The notes beneath the pieces were generated by a model. The model worked only from the letters and a program-made list of their open reading frames with translations, was not told the origin of the DNA and did not search any database. Positions 55,452 to 63,070 of a DNA stretch of 64,000 nucleotides are shown here, one piece after another. The DNA comes from Tissierella sp. MB52-C2. Lineage in GTDB: Bacteria; Bacillota; Clostridia; Tissierellales; Tissierellaceae. Position 1 is the first letter of the stretch, and each line of letters opens with the position of its first letter. Both the position numbers and the translations under genes were made by a program. The DNA is taken from assembly GCF_030931715.1 (NCBI RefSeq), contig NZ_CP133261.1, positions 1,488,001-1,552,000 of the forward strand. Direction: 5' to 3'.

Positions 55452-57176
55452 ATGATAAATAAAAAAAGTAAAAATATAATATTTATATATATTATACTTA
55501 TCTTGATTATAATCACTTCTTTACTTATATTTAGAGATACAATTTTTCAAGATAAAAATAAAGATGATTTAAAAGTTTATAATCTCAAAAAACTTTGCAA
55601 AGTATGGGGCTATGTTAAATATACTCATCCTGCTTTTTTATTAGGTGAGAAAGATTGGGATGAAGAACTACTTAATTTAATCCCTATAATTGAGGAATCT
55701 AAAAATGAAAAAGAAGTTAATAATATACTTTATGATTGGTTTATAGGTCTTGGAGAAATAGACTATGGAAATTATCAAGGAAAATTCATAGAGTGGGAAA
55801 TAGCAAAAGAAGAAGATAAAATAGTACAAGTTGATACAAATTGGATTAAAGGTAAATCATATTTGGGAGATTCCCTTTCGGAGGTACTATTAGAAATAAG
55901 GGAAATTCCAGAATTAGATAGAAGTAAAGCTCCTGTATTATTTGAAAAAGGTCTATCAACTTTTTTTGAAAATGAAAAAATTTATAAAGATATGGATTAT
56001 AGTGATAGTAGATACCGTTTATTAAGCCTTTTTAGATTTTGGAATGCTATAGAATATTATTATCCCTATTTAGATATATTAGATGATGACTGGAATTTAA
56101 TATTAGAAGAATATATAGAGATTATGTTAAGTGGAATAGATAAACATAGCTATAATCGGACTCTTGCTTCACTTTCAACAAAACTTCATGATGGACATAC
56201 TTTTTTTTCAGGTACTCAATTAGAAGATGCGTTTGAATTCTATGAAATTGAATTTGGTAAATATATAGCTCCAGTATATTTAACAAAAGCTGAGGGGAAA
56301 TATGTAGTTGAAAGAATTGACAATGAATATAAAGATACATGCCCTTTATTAGCTGGTGATATACCTATAGAAATAAATGGTAAAAAGATAGAAGATGTTA
56401 TAGAAGATCTAAAGAAATATATATCTATTCCAAATAATGAAAAAATATTAAACCCAATGGGTAGCATGATTTTAATATCTCATGAAAAAATAATGAATAT
56501 AACTGTGCTAAGAGATAATGATAAAATAGAATATGAGCTTAAAGGAATGCCTTTTAATTTATATAATTACAACAATATAGAAGAAGATTATAAAATTTTA
56601 GAAAGCAATATTGGACTTATAAATCCATCTAAATTAAAATTTGATGAAGTAGATATGATTATGAAAGACTTTAAAAATACTGATGGTATAATTATTGATT
56701 TACGACAATATCCTAAGAGTAGCTTTGGTTTTTTACAAGAATATTTATTTGATAAAAGAATACCATATGCTAGTTTCAGTATTCCATCAAGAGCAGTTCC
56801 AGGTGTATTTATAAATACAGAAAGGTTTGCAGAATTTTCTACAGAACTTATATATGAAAATCCTATAGTAATATTGATGGATGAAACTACCCAAAGTGCA
56901 GGTGAAACTTCTGTTTTAAGCCTTAGAGAAGCTTCTAATGTAACTGTTATGGGAGAAAATTCTATTGGAGCAAATGGAGATGTAAGTTTCATACAGCTTC
57001 CTTGTGGAAATGCAATATCTTTTTCAGCTATTGGAGTATATACAGCTGAAGGTAAACAGACTCAAAGAATAGGACTTAGTCCAGAAATCCATATAGAAAA
57101 AACTATAGAAGGAGTAAGGGAAGGTAGAGATGAGTATATAGAAGAAGCAATTAAATATATTTTGGAAAATAAATAG
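55452..57176 (+). CDS. S41 family (C-terminal processing-like) serine peptidase
   Basis: 574 aa; N-terminal membrane anchor (residues 9-28), a linker domain with VWGYVKYTHP, a PDZ-like part (VYLTKAEGKYVVERI...GDIPIEINGKKI) and the tail-specific protease core with Ser in TTQSAGE, preceded by GIIIDLRQYP. Acts outside the membrane. The frame is open from 55311, but SD AAGGAG (55440-55445) with a 6-base gap and the upstream promoter favour ATG 55452. Confidence 0.85.
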   Translation: MINKKSKNIIFIYIILILIIITSLLIFRDTIFQDKNKDDLKVYNLKKLCKVWGYVKYTHPAFLLGEKDWDEELLNLIPIIEESKNEKEVNNILYDWFIGLGEIDYGNYQGKFIEWEIAKEEDKIVQVDTNWIKGKSYLGDSLSEVLLEIREIPELDRSKAPVLFEKGLSTFFENEKIYKDMDYSDSRYRLLSLFRFWNAIEYYYPYLDILDDDWNLILEEYIEIMLSGIDKHSYNRTLASLSTKLHDGHTFFSGTQLEDAFEFYEIEFGKYIAPVYLTKAEGKYVVERIDNEYKDTCPLLAGDIPIEINGKKIEDVIEDLKKYISIPNNEKILNPMGSMILISHEKIMNITVLRDNDKIEYELKGMPFNLYNYNNIEEDYKILESNIGLINPSKLKFDEVDMIMKDFKNTDGIIIDLRQYPKSSFGFLQEYLFDKRIPYASFSIPSRAVPGVFINTERFAEFSTELIYENPIVILMDETTQSAGETSVLSLREASNVTVMGENSIGANGDVSFIQLPCGNAISFSAIGVYTAEGKQTQRIGLSPEIHIEKTIEGVREGRDEYIEEAIKYILENK

Positions 57177-57219
57177 TTGTTTATAATAATCGTTGGAGAT
57201 ATTTGGAAAGGCACCGCCA

Positions 57220-57251
57220 GTAAAATAGCAGGATATATCCTGCTATTTTAC
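57220..57251. terminator. convergent terminator between the S41 gene and lexA
   Basis: 32-base perfect palindrome (16-bp arms GTAAAATAGCAGGATA), T-run on the plus side (ATTTTTC). Includes the lexA stop codon. Confidence 0.85.
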
Positions 57252-57865
57252 ATTTTTCTAAATAAACCTATAACTTTCCCTAATATAGATACATCTGTGC
57301 TATATATAGGTTTCATAAATTGATTTTCTGGTTGTAATCTTATTTTATCTTTTTCTTTAAAAAATCTTTTTATAGTTGCTTCTTCCTCAAGTAAAGCAAC
57401 TACAATATCACCGTTTACTGCATATTTCTGTTCTTTAACTAAAACTAGATCTCCATCTAATATACCTGCATCGATCATACTTTCACCTTGGACTTTTAAC
57501 ATAAATACATCATAATCTTTTACAAATTCCAATGGAATAGGATAAGTATCTTCAATATTTTCTACAGCTAATATAGGGGAACCAGCAGTTACCCTTCCTA
57601 CAATAGGTACATCTACAGTCTTTTTAGAAACAAGTAGAAAATCATCGTTTCTATCAAGAATTTCAATAGCTCTTGGCTTTGTAGGATCCTTTCTAATATA
57701 ACCTTTAGATTCAAGTTTTTCTAAATGACTGTGAACTGTAGAAGTAGATTTTAAATCAACACCTTTACAAATATCTCTAACTGAGGGGGGATAACCTTGT
57801 CTTTGAACCTCAGATTTTATATATAATAAGATTTCAATCTGCTTCTGAGTTAAATCTTCGTACAT
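57248..57865 (-). CDS. lexA: SOS repressor LexA
   Basis: 205 aa; winged HTH ([24 protein letters not shown]), cleavage site Ala94-Gly95 in VTAGSP, catalytic Ser129 (GESMIDAG) and Lys166 (EEATIKRF). GTG 57874 lies inside the SD, so ATG 57865 is used. Divergent from the yneA-like gene with two LexA boxes between them: the Bacillus lexA-yneA arrangement. Confidence 0.96.
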   Translation of the reverse strand: MYEDLTQKQIEILLYIKSEVQRQGYPPSVRDICKGVDLKSTSTVHSHLEKLESKGYIRKDPTKPRAIEILDRNDDFLLVSKKTVDVPIVGRVTAGSPILAVENIEDTYPIPLEFVKDYDVFMLKVQGESMIDAGILDGDLVLVKEQKYAVNGDIVVALLEEEATIKRFFKEKDKIRLQPENQFMKPIYSTDVSILGKVIGLFRKM

Positions 57866-57919
57866 AAAACACACCTCTCATATCATATAATATATCAATG
57901 TAATATTTTTATTTAACTC

Positions 57920-57948
57920 ATTATACCATATTAATGAAAAAAGTTCAA
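57920..57948 (-). promoter_or_regulatory. lexA promoter
   Basis: On the minus strand TTGAAC (57948-57943), 17-base spacer, TATAAT (57925-57920). The LexA box at 57946-57959 overlaps the -35, predicting autorepression. Confidence 0.75.
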
Positions 57949-57959
57949 ACAAAGGTTCG
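57946..57959 (-). promoter_or_regulatory. LexA (DinR) box 1
   Basis: CGAACCTTTGTTTG on the minus strand; fits the Firmicute SOS consensus CGAAC-N4-GTTYG. Overlaps the lexA -35. Confidence 0.8.
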
Positions 57960-57978
57960 GTAAATTTCCAAAATACTA

Positions 57979-58007
57979 TTGACACGGAACCTATGTTTGT
58001 GTAAAAT
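57979..58007 (+). promoter_or_regulatory. yneA-like gene promoter
   Basis: TTGACA (57979-57984), 17-base spacer, TAAAAT (58002-58007). LexA box 2 fills the spacer. Confidence 0.8.
57986..57999 (+). promoter_or_regulatory. LexA (DinR) box 2
   Basis: GGAACCTATGTTTG, matching GAAC-N4-GTTT and nearly identical to box 1 (GAACCTWTGTTTG shared). Sits between -35 and -10 of the rightward promoter. Confidence 0.78.
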
Positions 58008-58050
58008 GTATTTAGAACTACTGTTCAGAACTAATGTGCGAGGTGCTATT

Positions 58051-58356
58051 ATGAAAAAAAGGTATAAAATAATTAACAAAACAAGATTTTATTCATTTAT
58101 TACTTCAGTTTGTGTCATATTACTTTTGGTGATATTTAATTTATTAACAACTAATAAAGTCCACAGCTCAGTTTATGAAGTTAAATATAAAGAAGTCCAA
58201 GTAACAGAAGGTGATACCCTTTGGACTATTGCAATGAATCATTTACCAAATAATACGGATATAAGAAAGATGATATATAATATTAAAGAATTTAATGACA
58301 TGAGTAGCAGCTACATATATCCTGGAAATGTAATAAAAATCCCTATGAATAATTAG
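58051..58356 (+). CDS. yneA: YneA-like SOS cell-division inhibitor (LysM membrane protein)
   Basis: 101 aa: basic N-terminus, one transmembrane helix (residues 13-32), short linker, and a LysM domain (about 48-98; VTEGDTLWTIA ... YIYPGNVIKIP). Same size, topology and divergent position to lexA as Bacillus YneA, which delays division during DNA damage and is degraded afterwards. LexA box in the promoter supports the role. Start ATG follows GAGGTG. Sequence identity itself is not judged. Confidence 0.85.
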   Translation: MKKRYKIINKTRFYSFITSVCVILLLVIFNLLTTNKVHSSVYEVKYKEVQVTEGDTLWTIAMNHLPNNTDIRKMIYNIKEFNDMSSSYIYPGNVIKIPMNN

Positions 58357-58362
58357 CAAATA

Positions 58363-58410
58363 AATAGAACTAATAAAAGGAATTAATTAATTCCTTTTAT
58401 TAGTTCTATT
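58363..58410. terminator. 48-base perfect palindrome, convergent terminator
   Basis: 24-bp arms (AATAGAACTAATAAAAGGAA plus TTAA, and complement) without a spacer, between yneA and the recombinase gene. It contains the recombinase's last codons and stop. Confidence 0.8.
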
Positions 58411-59361
58411 GGACAGAGGATTGCTTTTAACTGCATCTCTAAGTCTATCATCGTCTATATGGGTATAAATTTGAGTAGTAGATACTGATTCGTGCCCCAA
58501 TAGTTCTTGTAATGCACGTATATCTACGTTTCCATACTTATACATCAAGGTAGCTGCAGTATGCCTCAATTTGTGGGTGGAGTAGATGGAAGGGTCTAAA
58601 CCTGATTTCTCTAAATATCTATCAATCATATGTTGGATAGCTCTGTTGCTCATTCTATTTTTCCTTTTACTTATGAACATAGCTTTCTTATCCTTAGATT
58701 CTTTAGGTCGCACAGCAAGATAATCTTTAATGGCAAATACACAGCCATCGTTTAAGAAAACAGTTCTTTCTTTATTTCCTTTTCCAATAATAGATAGAGT
58801 ATCATTGTCCTTAATTTTATCTATATCTATACTTGCAAGTTCAGAAAGACGAAGTCCACAATTTAAAAATAACATAATAATAGCATAATCTCTTTTTCTG
58901 TATTCTTCATTTTTGTTCTCTAGTACATTATTCAATAGTAATTCCGACTGTTCTAAAGTAAGATAAACAGGATGTCTATTTTCCTTTTTCGGAAATTCTA
59001 AAGCTTCAGCAGGGTTATGGTCAATTAAACTTACCTTAGAATAGAGGTAGTCGAAAAATGATCTAAGTGAAGCAACTTTTCTAGATTTAGTATAATTATT
59101 ATTATCTCTTTTTTTATCGGCATATGAGATATATGCGTGCATATCTTGAATTCTTAATTTACTTATTAAATCTAAATCCACATCTGAAATATCAATCTGG
59201 TCAAATTCAATATCTTGTTCGACTAATCTATATCTTGTTTTAATAAATCTAAAAAAAGTTCTTAGGTCAAAAAAGTATTCTTTTACAGTATTGGGAGAAA
59301 CCCCTTTAATTGTTTCCATATAATTTAAGTAATCCTCAAGAAGTATTGGTATATCATTCAT
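58387..59361 (-). CDS. Xer-type tyrosine recombinase
   Basis: 324 aa; core-binding SAM-like domain (LEDYLNYMETIKGVSPNTVKEY), catalytic domain with CGLRLSEL (Arg), HKLRHTAATLM (His, Arg), LLGHESVSTTQIYTH (His, Tyr). Full-length and intact. May be the XerC partner of the XerD at 16261, or an independent integrase. SD GAGGGAG precedes the ATG on the minus strand. It borders the cassette-like region 61.7-64 kb and has a 20-bp inverted repeat 20 bases upstream. Confidence 0.88.
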   Translation of the reverse strand: MNDIPILLEDYLNYMETIKGVSPNTVKEYFFDLRTFFRFIKTRYRLVEQDIEFDQIDISDVDLDLISKLRIQDMHAYISYADKKRDNNNYTKSRKVASLRSFFDYLYSKVSLIDHNPAEALEFPKKENRHPVYLTLEQSELLLNNVLENKNEEYRKRDYAIIMLFLNCGLRLSELASIDIDKIKDNDTLSIIGKGNKERTVFLNDGCVFAIKDYLAVRPKESKDKKAMFISKRKNRMSNRAIQHMIDRYLEKSGLDPSIYSTHKLRHTAATLMYKYGNVDIRALQELLGHESVSTTQIYTHIDDDRLRDAVKSNPLSNRTNKRN

Positions 59362-59380
59362 TTAAGCTCCCTCTTTCCTT

Positions 59381-59422
59381 ATAACATTAGTCACAAAATA
59401 GTTATTTTGTGACTAATGTTAT
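59381..59422. repeat. 20-bp inverted repeat upstream of the recombinase gene
   Basis: Perfect arms ATAACATTAGTCACAAAATA (59381-59400) and complement (59403-59422) around GT. No T-run on the minus side, so not an obvious terminator for that strand. Could be an operator of the recombinase gene, its binding site, or a plus-strand terminator for nothing visible. Confidence 0.6.
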
Positions 59423-60017
59423 TTTACACTAAAATTATCCAAAAATCAATATCAAAAAATTAATTTATTTAAGCAAAAAATAATCGAAAAACTTACTTAT
59501 ATAACAAATTTGAATTTAACCAATGTATTAACTTCATAATTAACCTTTAAAGATTATTCATGTAAATATATTCCTATGGATAATTGAAGCCCTTAAAAAC
59601 CATTCTGAGAGGTCAAAATTTAAGAACTTATCCATTATATAATAGATAAGTTCTTAAATAGACTTTTAATATAATTATTTTATATTATCTACAAACTGAA
59701 AATTTTGTTTTACTGTTCTGTACGGAATACATACAAGAACTACTCTTCAGCTTTGTGAATTTAAAATCCTAATTGGCTGCCCTATTTTATTTTTTTAAAG
59801 TGATGTAGAATATTTTTTAAAATCCAGTTTCACCAAAAAATTAACATAATTATATTATGTATACATTTCTGGCGTTATGACTTTAAGATCTAAATAGTCG
59901 ACATATTATATTTATGTCAACTATTTAGATTAGATAATAGGCCTATGGTTAGATTTTACTGGTTATCCATATAAAATGAATTTTCGTATAATAAACTATT
60001 TAACTGTTCTACAGTTC
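59423..60017. other. non-coding stretch with two hairpins
   Basis: About 600 bases, strongly AT-rich, no plausible gene on either strand. Two hairpins: TTTAAGAACTTATC / complement (59619-59632, 59645-59658) and a 17-bp pair with one mismatch (59888-59904, 59914-59930; core TAAATAGTCGACAT) that pairs better in a minus-strand transcript. Probably decayed DNA. Confidence 0.6.
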
Positions 60018-60145
60018 ATGGAGTTGTTATCATTTTAAAGACAGGTGCTAGTTTAACTTATCCCGCCAAGTTTATGCTTATCGCCAGTATGAATCCTTGT
60101 CCATGTGGTTTTTCTGGGGACCCTCCACATGAATGCACTTGTAGA
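60018..60145 (+). pseudogene. comM: comM (Mg-chelatase-like ATPase) fragment
   Basis: The plus strand reads GASLTYPAKFMLIASMNPCPCG and continues FSGDPPHECTC, an unmistakable piece of YifB/ComM, a helicase-like AAA+ protein for natural transformation. Only about 40 codons survive, with no start, Walker A or C-terminus. It is more GC-rich than its surroundings. It directly abuts the methyltransferase pseudogene from the other strand. Confidence 0.85.
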
Positions 60146-60159
60146 ATATTGGACAAAAC

Positions 60160-60625
60160 TATATAATCATAATGTTTATTTAAATTTAATGAAAAAAAAT
60201 CTCCTTTGACAAATCTTATACTACTTACATCATTAAATTCCTTATATTCCTCTCCAATGTTACAAGGAATACATTTATCAACCACGATTACTTCACAATT
60301 AGGATTAGCCATTAAAATTGCATTAGCCCAATCCACCACTATTCCTTCCAATATCCAAAATATTTGAGTCTTTAAAATCACATATTTTACTTAAGGTATC
60401 TCTGATATCAAAACTAAAAGATCCATTTACATTATCTATAGCTTTTTGTTGTATTTCTGTTGCTACTTGTTTTGATATTTCATCCATAGCATTTTTTATA
60501 TATAAATACTTTTCAATTTTTATATATAAATACTTTTCAATATGATCCTTTCCCACTAGATCTAGCTTTGTATCTTTTATGCTGTTTATTTTCTCATCTA
60601 TCTTACTTAGTATATCTAAAAGCAT
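60160..60625 (-). pseudogene. class I SAM-dependent methyltransferase, frameshifted and truncated
   Basis: Read from 60625: a helical N-terminus, then NILDIGRNSGGLG (SAM motif I) in one frame; near 60330 the reading continues in another frame as NAILMANPNCEVIVVDK...IRFVKGDFFSLNLNKHYDYIVLSNILQ (motifs II-IV). The C-terminal third is replaced by the comM fragment. It also contains a 24-base tandem duplication. Clearly not functional as is. Confidence 0.75.
60493..60540. repeat. 24-base tandem duplication
   Basis: Two identical 24-base units (60493-60516, 60517-60540; unit core ATATAAATACTTTTCAA). In frame within the methyltransferase pseudogene (8-residue repeat IEKYLYIK). Confidence 0.9.
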
Positions 60626-60741
60626 TTACATCATCTATCACCTCTAGAGGGTCGTATGCTATGGTGACAATAATCTTTCTATGGTTGCATCACAATAAAA
60701 GCAATATGCTTTCATTTTCTCACGTCGTTATATATAATAAA

Positions 60742-60770
60742 AAATCCCACCGGGAAACTTGGTGAGATTT
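60742..60770 (-). terminator. minus-strand terminator
   Basis: Stem AAATCTCACC / GGTGGGATTT as read on the minus strand (one G-U pair) followed by TTTTATT. It ends the phage pseudogene transcript from the right. Confidence 0.65.
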
Positions 60771-60864
60771 CTTGTAATCCTTATTTATTTGACACATGAT
60801 TCATTTTGGAATAGTTTTCCATAGTATAATAATAGCACACTTAAAACGAACATGGCAAACAAGC

Positions 60865-61338
60865 TTAAGAATTACCTAAGAATCTATTATGTATCATTCT
60901 TACACTATCAGCTGTATTATTTCCACCTATACTCGCTGCCACCTGTTCCCATTCTAATCCATTTATATATCTTAATGTAAATATTTGCCGTATATTACCT
61001 TATATCATTAAAACTTTATCCATTTTTAAGTAAAATTTAGAATCATCAAGTTACTAAACTATCCCTATATTGTTTATGTAGTCATTAGTTTCTTCTACTA
61101 AGTCTATTAGCTCCTCTACCCTTCTATTCAGCTTTCTTTGCAGCCTATTTAGTTTATTATCATGTCCTTGCTAATCTACTCCTGTAATCAAGAAATCACT
61201 CTCTATATAGGGGAAATAAGGAGTAGATTCCTTTACTGGATCTGTTGTTATAGTGTAAGTAATATCTTCTATTTGTTTTTTTAGTATCTCTATTTCACTT
61301 TTTAAATATTTAAATTGCGATAATTGTTCTTTATCCAT
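60865..61338 (-). pseudogene. phage DUF1492/RinA-like transcription regulator, several in-frame stops
   Basis: One continuous frame of 158 codons on the minus strand from ATG 61338 is interrupted by stops after ...FLITGVD, ...NNIGIV (two) and ...KVLMI. The start (MDKEQLSQFKYLKSEIEILK), the coil (LNRRVEELIDLVEE) and the C-terminal sigma-like HTH (IFTLRYINGLEWEQVAASIGG followed by NNTADSVRM) are typical of phage late-operon activators. Reading frame is preserved throughout, so point nonsense mutations did the damage. Confidence 0.82.
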
Positions 61339-61343
61339 TTCTC

Positions 61344-61673
61344 CTACACCCCCTTCCTCTCTGCCTCAATCTGCTTCATAACTATATCTATATTAAGCTT
61401 AGTCTTATATATAAACTGCATATTGCTTTCATGTAAAGTCTCTGCTATATCTCTTTTTACTTTTAAATCTGCTATGTTTTCATTCCCTCGACATAGATCA
61501 GATATTATTGTTATTGGTATACCCTCCGTTCTTAATCTTAAGATTTCCTTTGCTAATTCTACTCTATAATCTCTTTCTGCTATTGCCCTATTCTTTACCC
61601 TTTCTCTTATAGCTGTAATTGCTTTGTTTAAATCACTTCTATATTTATTTAATTCTATCTGTAAATCCTGCAT
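61344..61673 (-). CDS. conserved phage-type hypothetical protein
   Basis: 109 aa, mostly helical and charged (LNKYRSDLNKAITAIRERVK...), SD GGGAGGGAGG before the ATG. Directly upstream of the DUF1492 pseudogene (5-base gap), as in Firmicute prophages. Function unknown. It begins 22 bases after a minus-strand terminator, so it may lack a promoter of its own. Confidence 0.65.
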   Translation of the reverse strand: MQDLQIELNKYRSDLNKAITAIRERVKNRAIAERDYRVELAKEILRLRTEGIPITIISDLCRGNENIADLKVKRDIAETLHESNMQFIYKTKLNIDIVMKQIEAERKGV

Positions 61674-61694
61674 ATCCTCCCTCCCAAAAAAGAA

Positions 61695-61729
61695 AAGCCC
61701 AGGGATTTTCTTTTATTATCCCTGGGCTT
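61695..61729 (-). terminator. minus-strand terminator after the VOC relic
   Basis: 12-bp GC-rich stem AAGCCCAGGGAT / complement (61695-61706, 61718-61729), 11-base loop, followed on the minus strand by TTTCTTTTTTGG. Confidence 0.85.
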
Positions 61730-61772
61730 CTAGAGCCTCTATCTATGATTTAACACTTACGATATCAATAAA

Positions 61773-61788
61773 AATACCGCTATTATCA
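61773..61788. repeat. degenerate copy of the cassette-repeat arm
   Basis: AATACCGCTATTATCA resembles the repeat arm AATACCGTATTATTCA with small changes; it lies at the 3' end of the VOC relic, where a repeat would be expected. Confidence 0.45.
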
Positions 61789-62112
61789 TTTATTTTCTGT
61801 CATCAGTTCCCATCTCATACTAAATTTATCTATTAGAGATACAAAGCAACTGCTGTATGATGTTTCTAAGAACCATACCTCCATCAATTAATATATTGTA
61901 AGCGTTCTTAACATCGCTTGAGCAGTCAAATGTTGAGTTCCTATAACCATTTCTGCATGGTATACATAGTCTCCCTATCTGATAAATATGTTTCTTGGAT
62001 TTGCGTCCTTATAGTGCATAAGTATAATTAGGCTACAATTAAATGCTTTTTGGTATAACTTTAAAGCTTCTTCACAATTACCATTAAAATGATAATTTGG
62101 GGTAACAATCAT
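61786..62112 (-). pseudogene. VOC/PhnB-like protein (glyoxalase fold), decayed
   Basis: Minus-strand ATG 62112 after GGAGG reads MIVTPNYHFNGNCEEALKLY, then QKAFNCSLIILMHYKDA, the usual start of PhnB-like VOC proteins. It is followed by a stop, then YVYHAEMVIGTQHLTA, a frame problem and finally LIDKFSMRWELMTE, which matches the family end (VDKFGISWM...). Start and end are recognisable but the middle is broken. Confidence 0.75.
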
Positions 62113-62169
62113 CTACTATCCTCCTAATACGTAATGTCTTCCTAATCTGATTAATCTAACAACAAAATC

Positions 62170-62195
62170 ATACCATATTATTCATATTTTCAAGA
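62170..62195. repeat. degenerate partial copy of the cassette repeat
   Basis: ATACCATATTATTCATATTTTCAAG resembles the left end ATACCGTATTATTCAATTTTCAAG of the full repeats; it is directly followed by full copy 1. Confidence 0.5.
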
Positions 62196-62208
62196 TAATT
62201 TTATATTT

Positions 62209-62384
62209 AATACCGTATTATTCAATTTTCAAGGTTCAAATTTCACTTTTTATATTTATGTTGCATAAATAGCTTTAGTTACTTAAAGTACAACATAAAA
62301 ATACCGTAAAACTCTTTTCTGAATAATACGGTATTTTGATTAAATATTTTATTTTAATAATTATGGCGTTTTAATATAAATTAT
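62209..62384. repeat. palindromic cassette repeat, copy 1
   Basis: Perfect 16-bp terminal arms AATACCGTATTATTCA (62209-62224) and complement (62320-62335). Inside the right end is a hairpin (ATACCGTA...TACGGTAT, 62300-62335) that, read on the minus strand, is followed by a T-run and ends the neighbouring gene. Similarity with copy 2 continues past the arm (TTGATTAAATATTT, then G-A/G-CGTTT...TATAAAT) to about 62384. Confidence 0.8.
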
Positions 62385-62416
62385 TCATCTTACCCATATA
62401 TAAATCATCATATTGA

Positions 62417-62674
62417 TTAAACTTTATTTTTATTGTTATCCATTACTGCACCTATAACTATTCCCATAAGCATTCCAAATCCAGATCCAAGAGCCAAAAC
62501 CATTGGAAATAAACTATCTCCCATTAACCCAAACACAACTCCAATAACTGCTGCAAATAAACATCCTCCTATTAATCCAACGCCAACCCCAAAACCTACA
62601 TAATGATTATTATCGTTTTCTTGATTTTTATTATTATATGAATTATCTTCATTAATATTGTTTCTCTTAGGCAT
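62417..62674 (-). CDS. small glycine-rich membrane protein
   Basis: 85 aa; Asn-rich polar N-terminus, then two glycine-zipper-like transmembrane segments (VGFGVGVGLIGGCLFAAVIG and MVLALGSGFGMLMGIVIG), basic tail. Function unknown. It lies alone between repeat copies 1 and 2 with its own promoter region (TGCTACAAT-like extended -10 at 62741-62786, minus). It is a complete single-gene unit. Confidence 0.75.
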   Translation of the reverse strand: MPKRNNINEDNSYNNKNQENDNNHYVGFGVGVGLIGGCLFAAVIGVVFGLMGDSLFPMVLALGSGFGMLMGIVIGAVMDNNKNKV

Positions 62675-62740
62675 TTTTACTCAATTCCTCTTCCTTGATT
62701 TTTCTGCACATAATCCCAATACTACGTATTACTAATATAG

Positions 62741-62786
62741 ATATTGTAGCATATGTTTAATAAATATTGTAGTATATGTTTAATGG
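62741..62786 (-). promoter_or_regulatory. duplicated 23-base promoter-like element
   Basis: Two 23-base units (62741-62763, 62764-62786) differing at three positions. On the minus strand each contains TATGCTACAAT or TATACTACAAT, an extended -10. A related TATGCTACAAT lies before the peptidase E gene at about 63820. Confidence 0.55.
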
Positions 62787-62804
62787 TAAATATAACCATT
62801 TTCC

Positions 62805-62955
62805 AATACCGTACTATTCAATTTTCAATGTTCAATCTCTATTTCCAATAATTACTTAAAAGATAAGATAAAAAATACCGCAAAATTCATTCCTGAATAA
62901 TACGGTATTTTGATTAAATATTTAGCTTTTACAACATGACGTTTATTATAAATAT
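62805..62955. repeat. palindromic cassette repeat, copy 2
   Basis: Arms AATACCGTACTATTCA (62805-62820) and TGAATAATACGGTATT (62894-62909), one mismatch. Left end continues ATTTTCAATGTTCAA and right end TTTGATTAAATATTT as in copy 1. Internal minus-strand terminator hairpin at 62873-62909 serves the peptidase E gene. Core length 105 bases versus 127 in copy 1; the centres differ. Confidence 0.8.
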
Positions 62956-63070
62956 TGTGCAAGAAACTTAATGTAGATTATGCTTATACTGTACGCGACC
63001 ATGACCTTGCCTGTTGCAGAAGTTTTGCATAAAGAAATTAATTCAGTTAAGCCATAGCCACTCACCACAA

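Noticed and set aside
60058-60160. C-terminal part of the minus-strand methyltransferase frame
   Set aside because: This stretch is the antisense of the comM fragment, so its translated residues are not methyltransferase sequence.
60568-60765. Plus-strand frame at the methyltransferase start
   Set aside because: No SD; antisense to the pseudogene start and leader.
61624-61836. Plus-strand frame opposite the phage gene and terminator
   Set aside because: Covers a minus-strand terminator and antisense of a better supported gene.
62209-62955. CRISPR array
   Set aside because: Repeats are too few, far apart, palindromic and separated by genes; no cas gene in the window.
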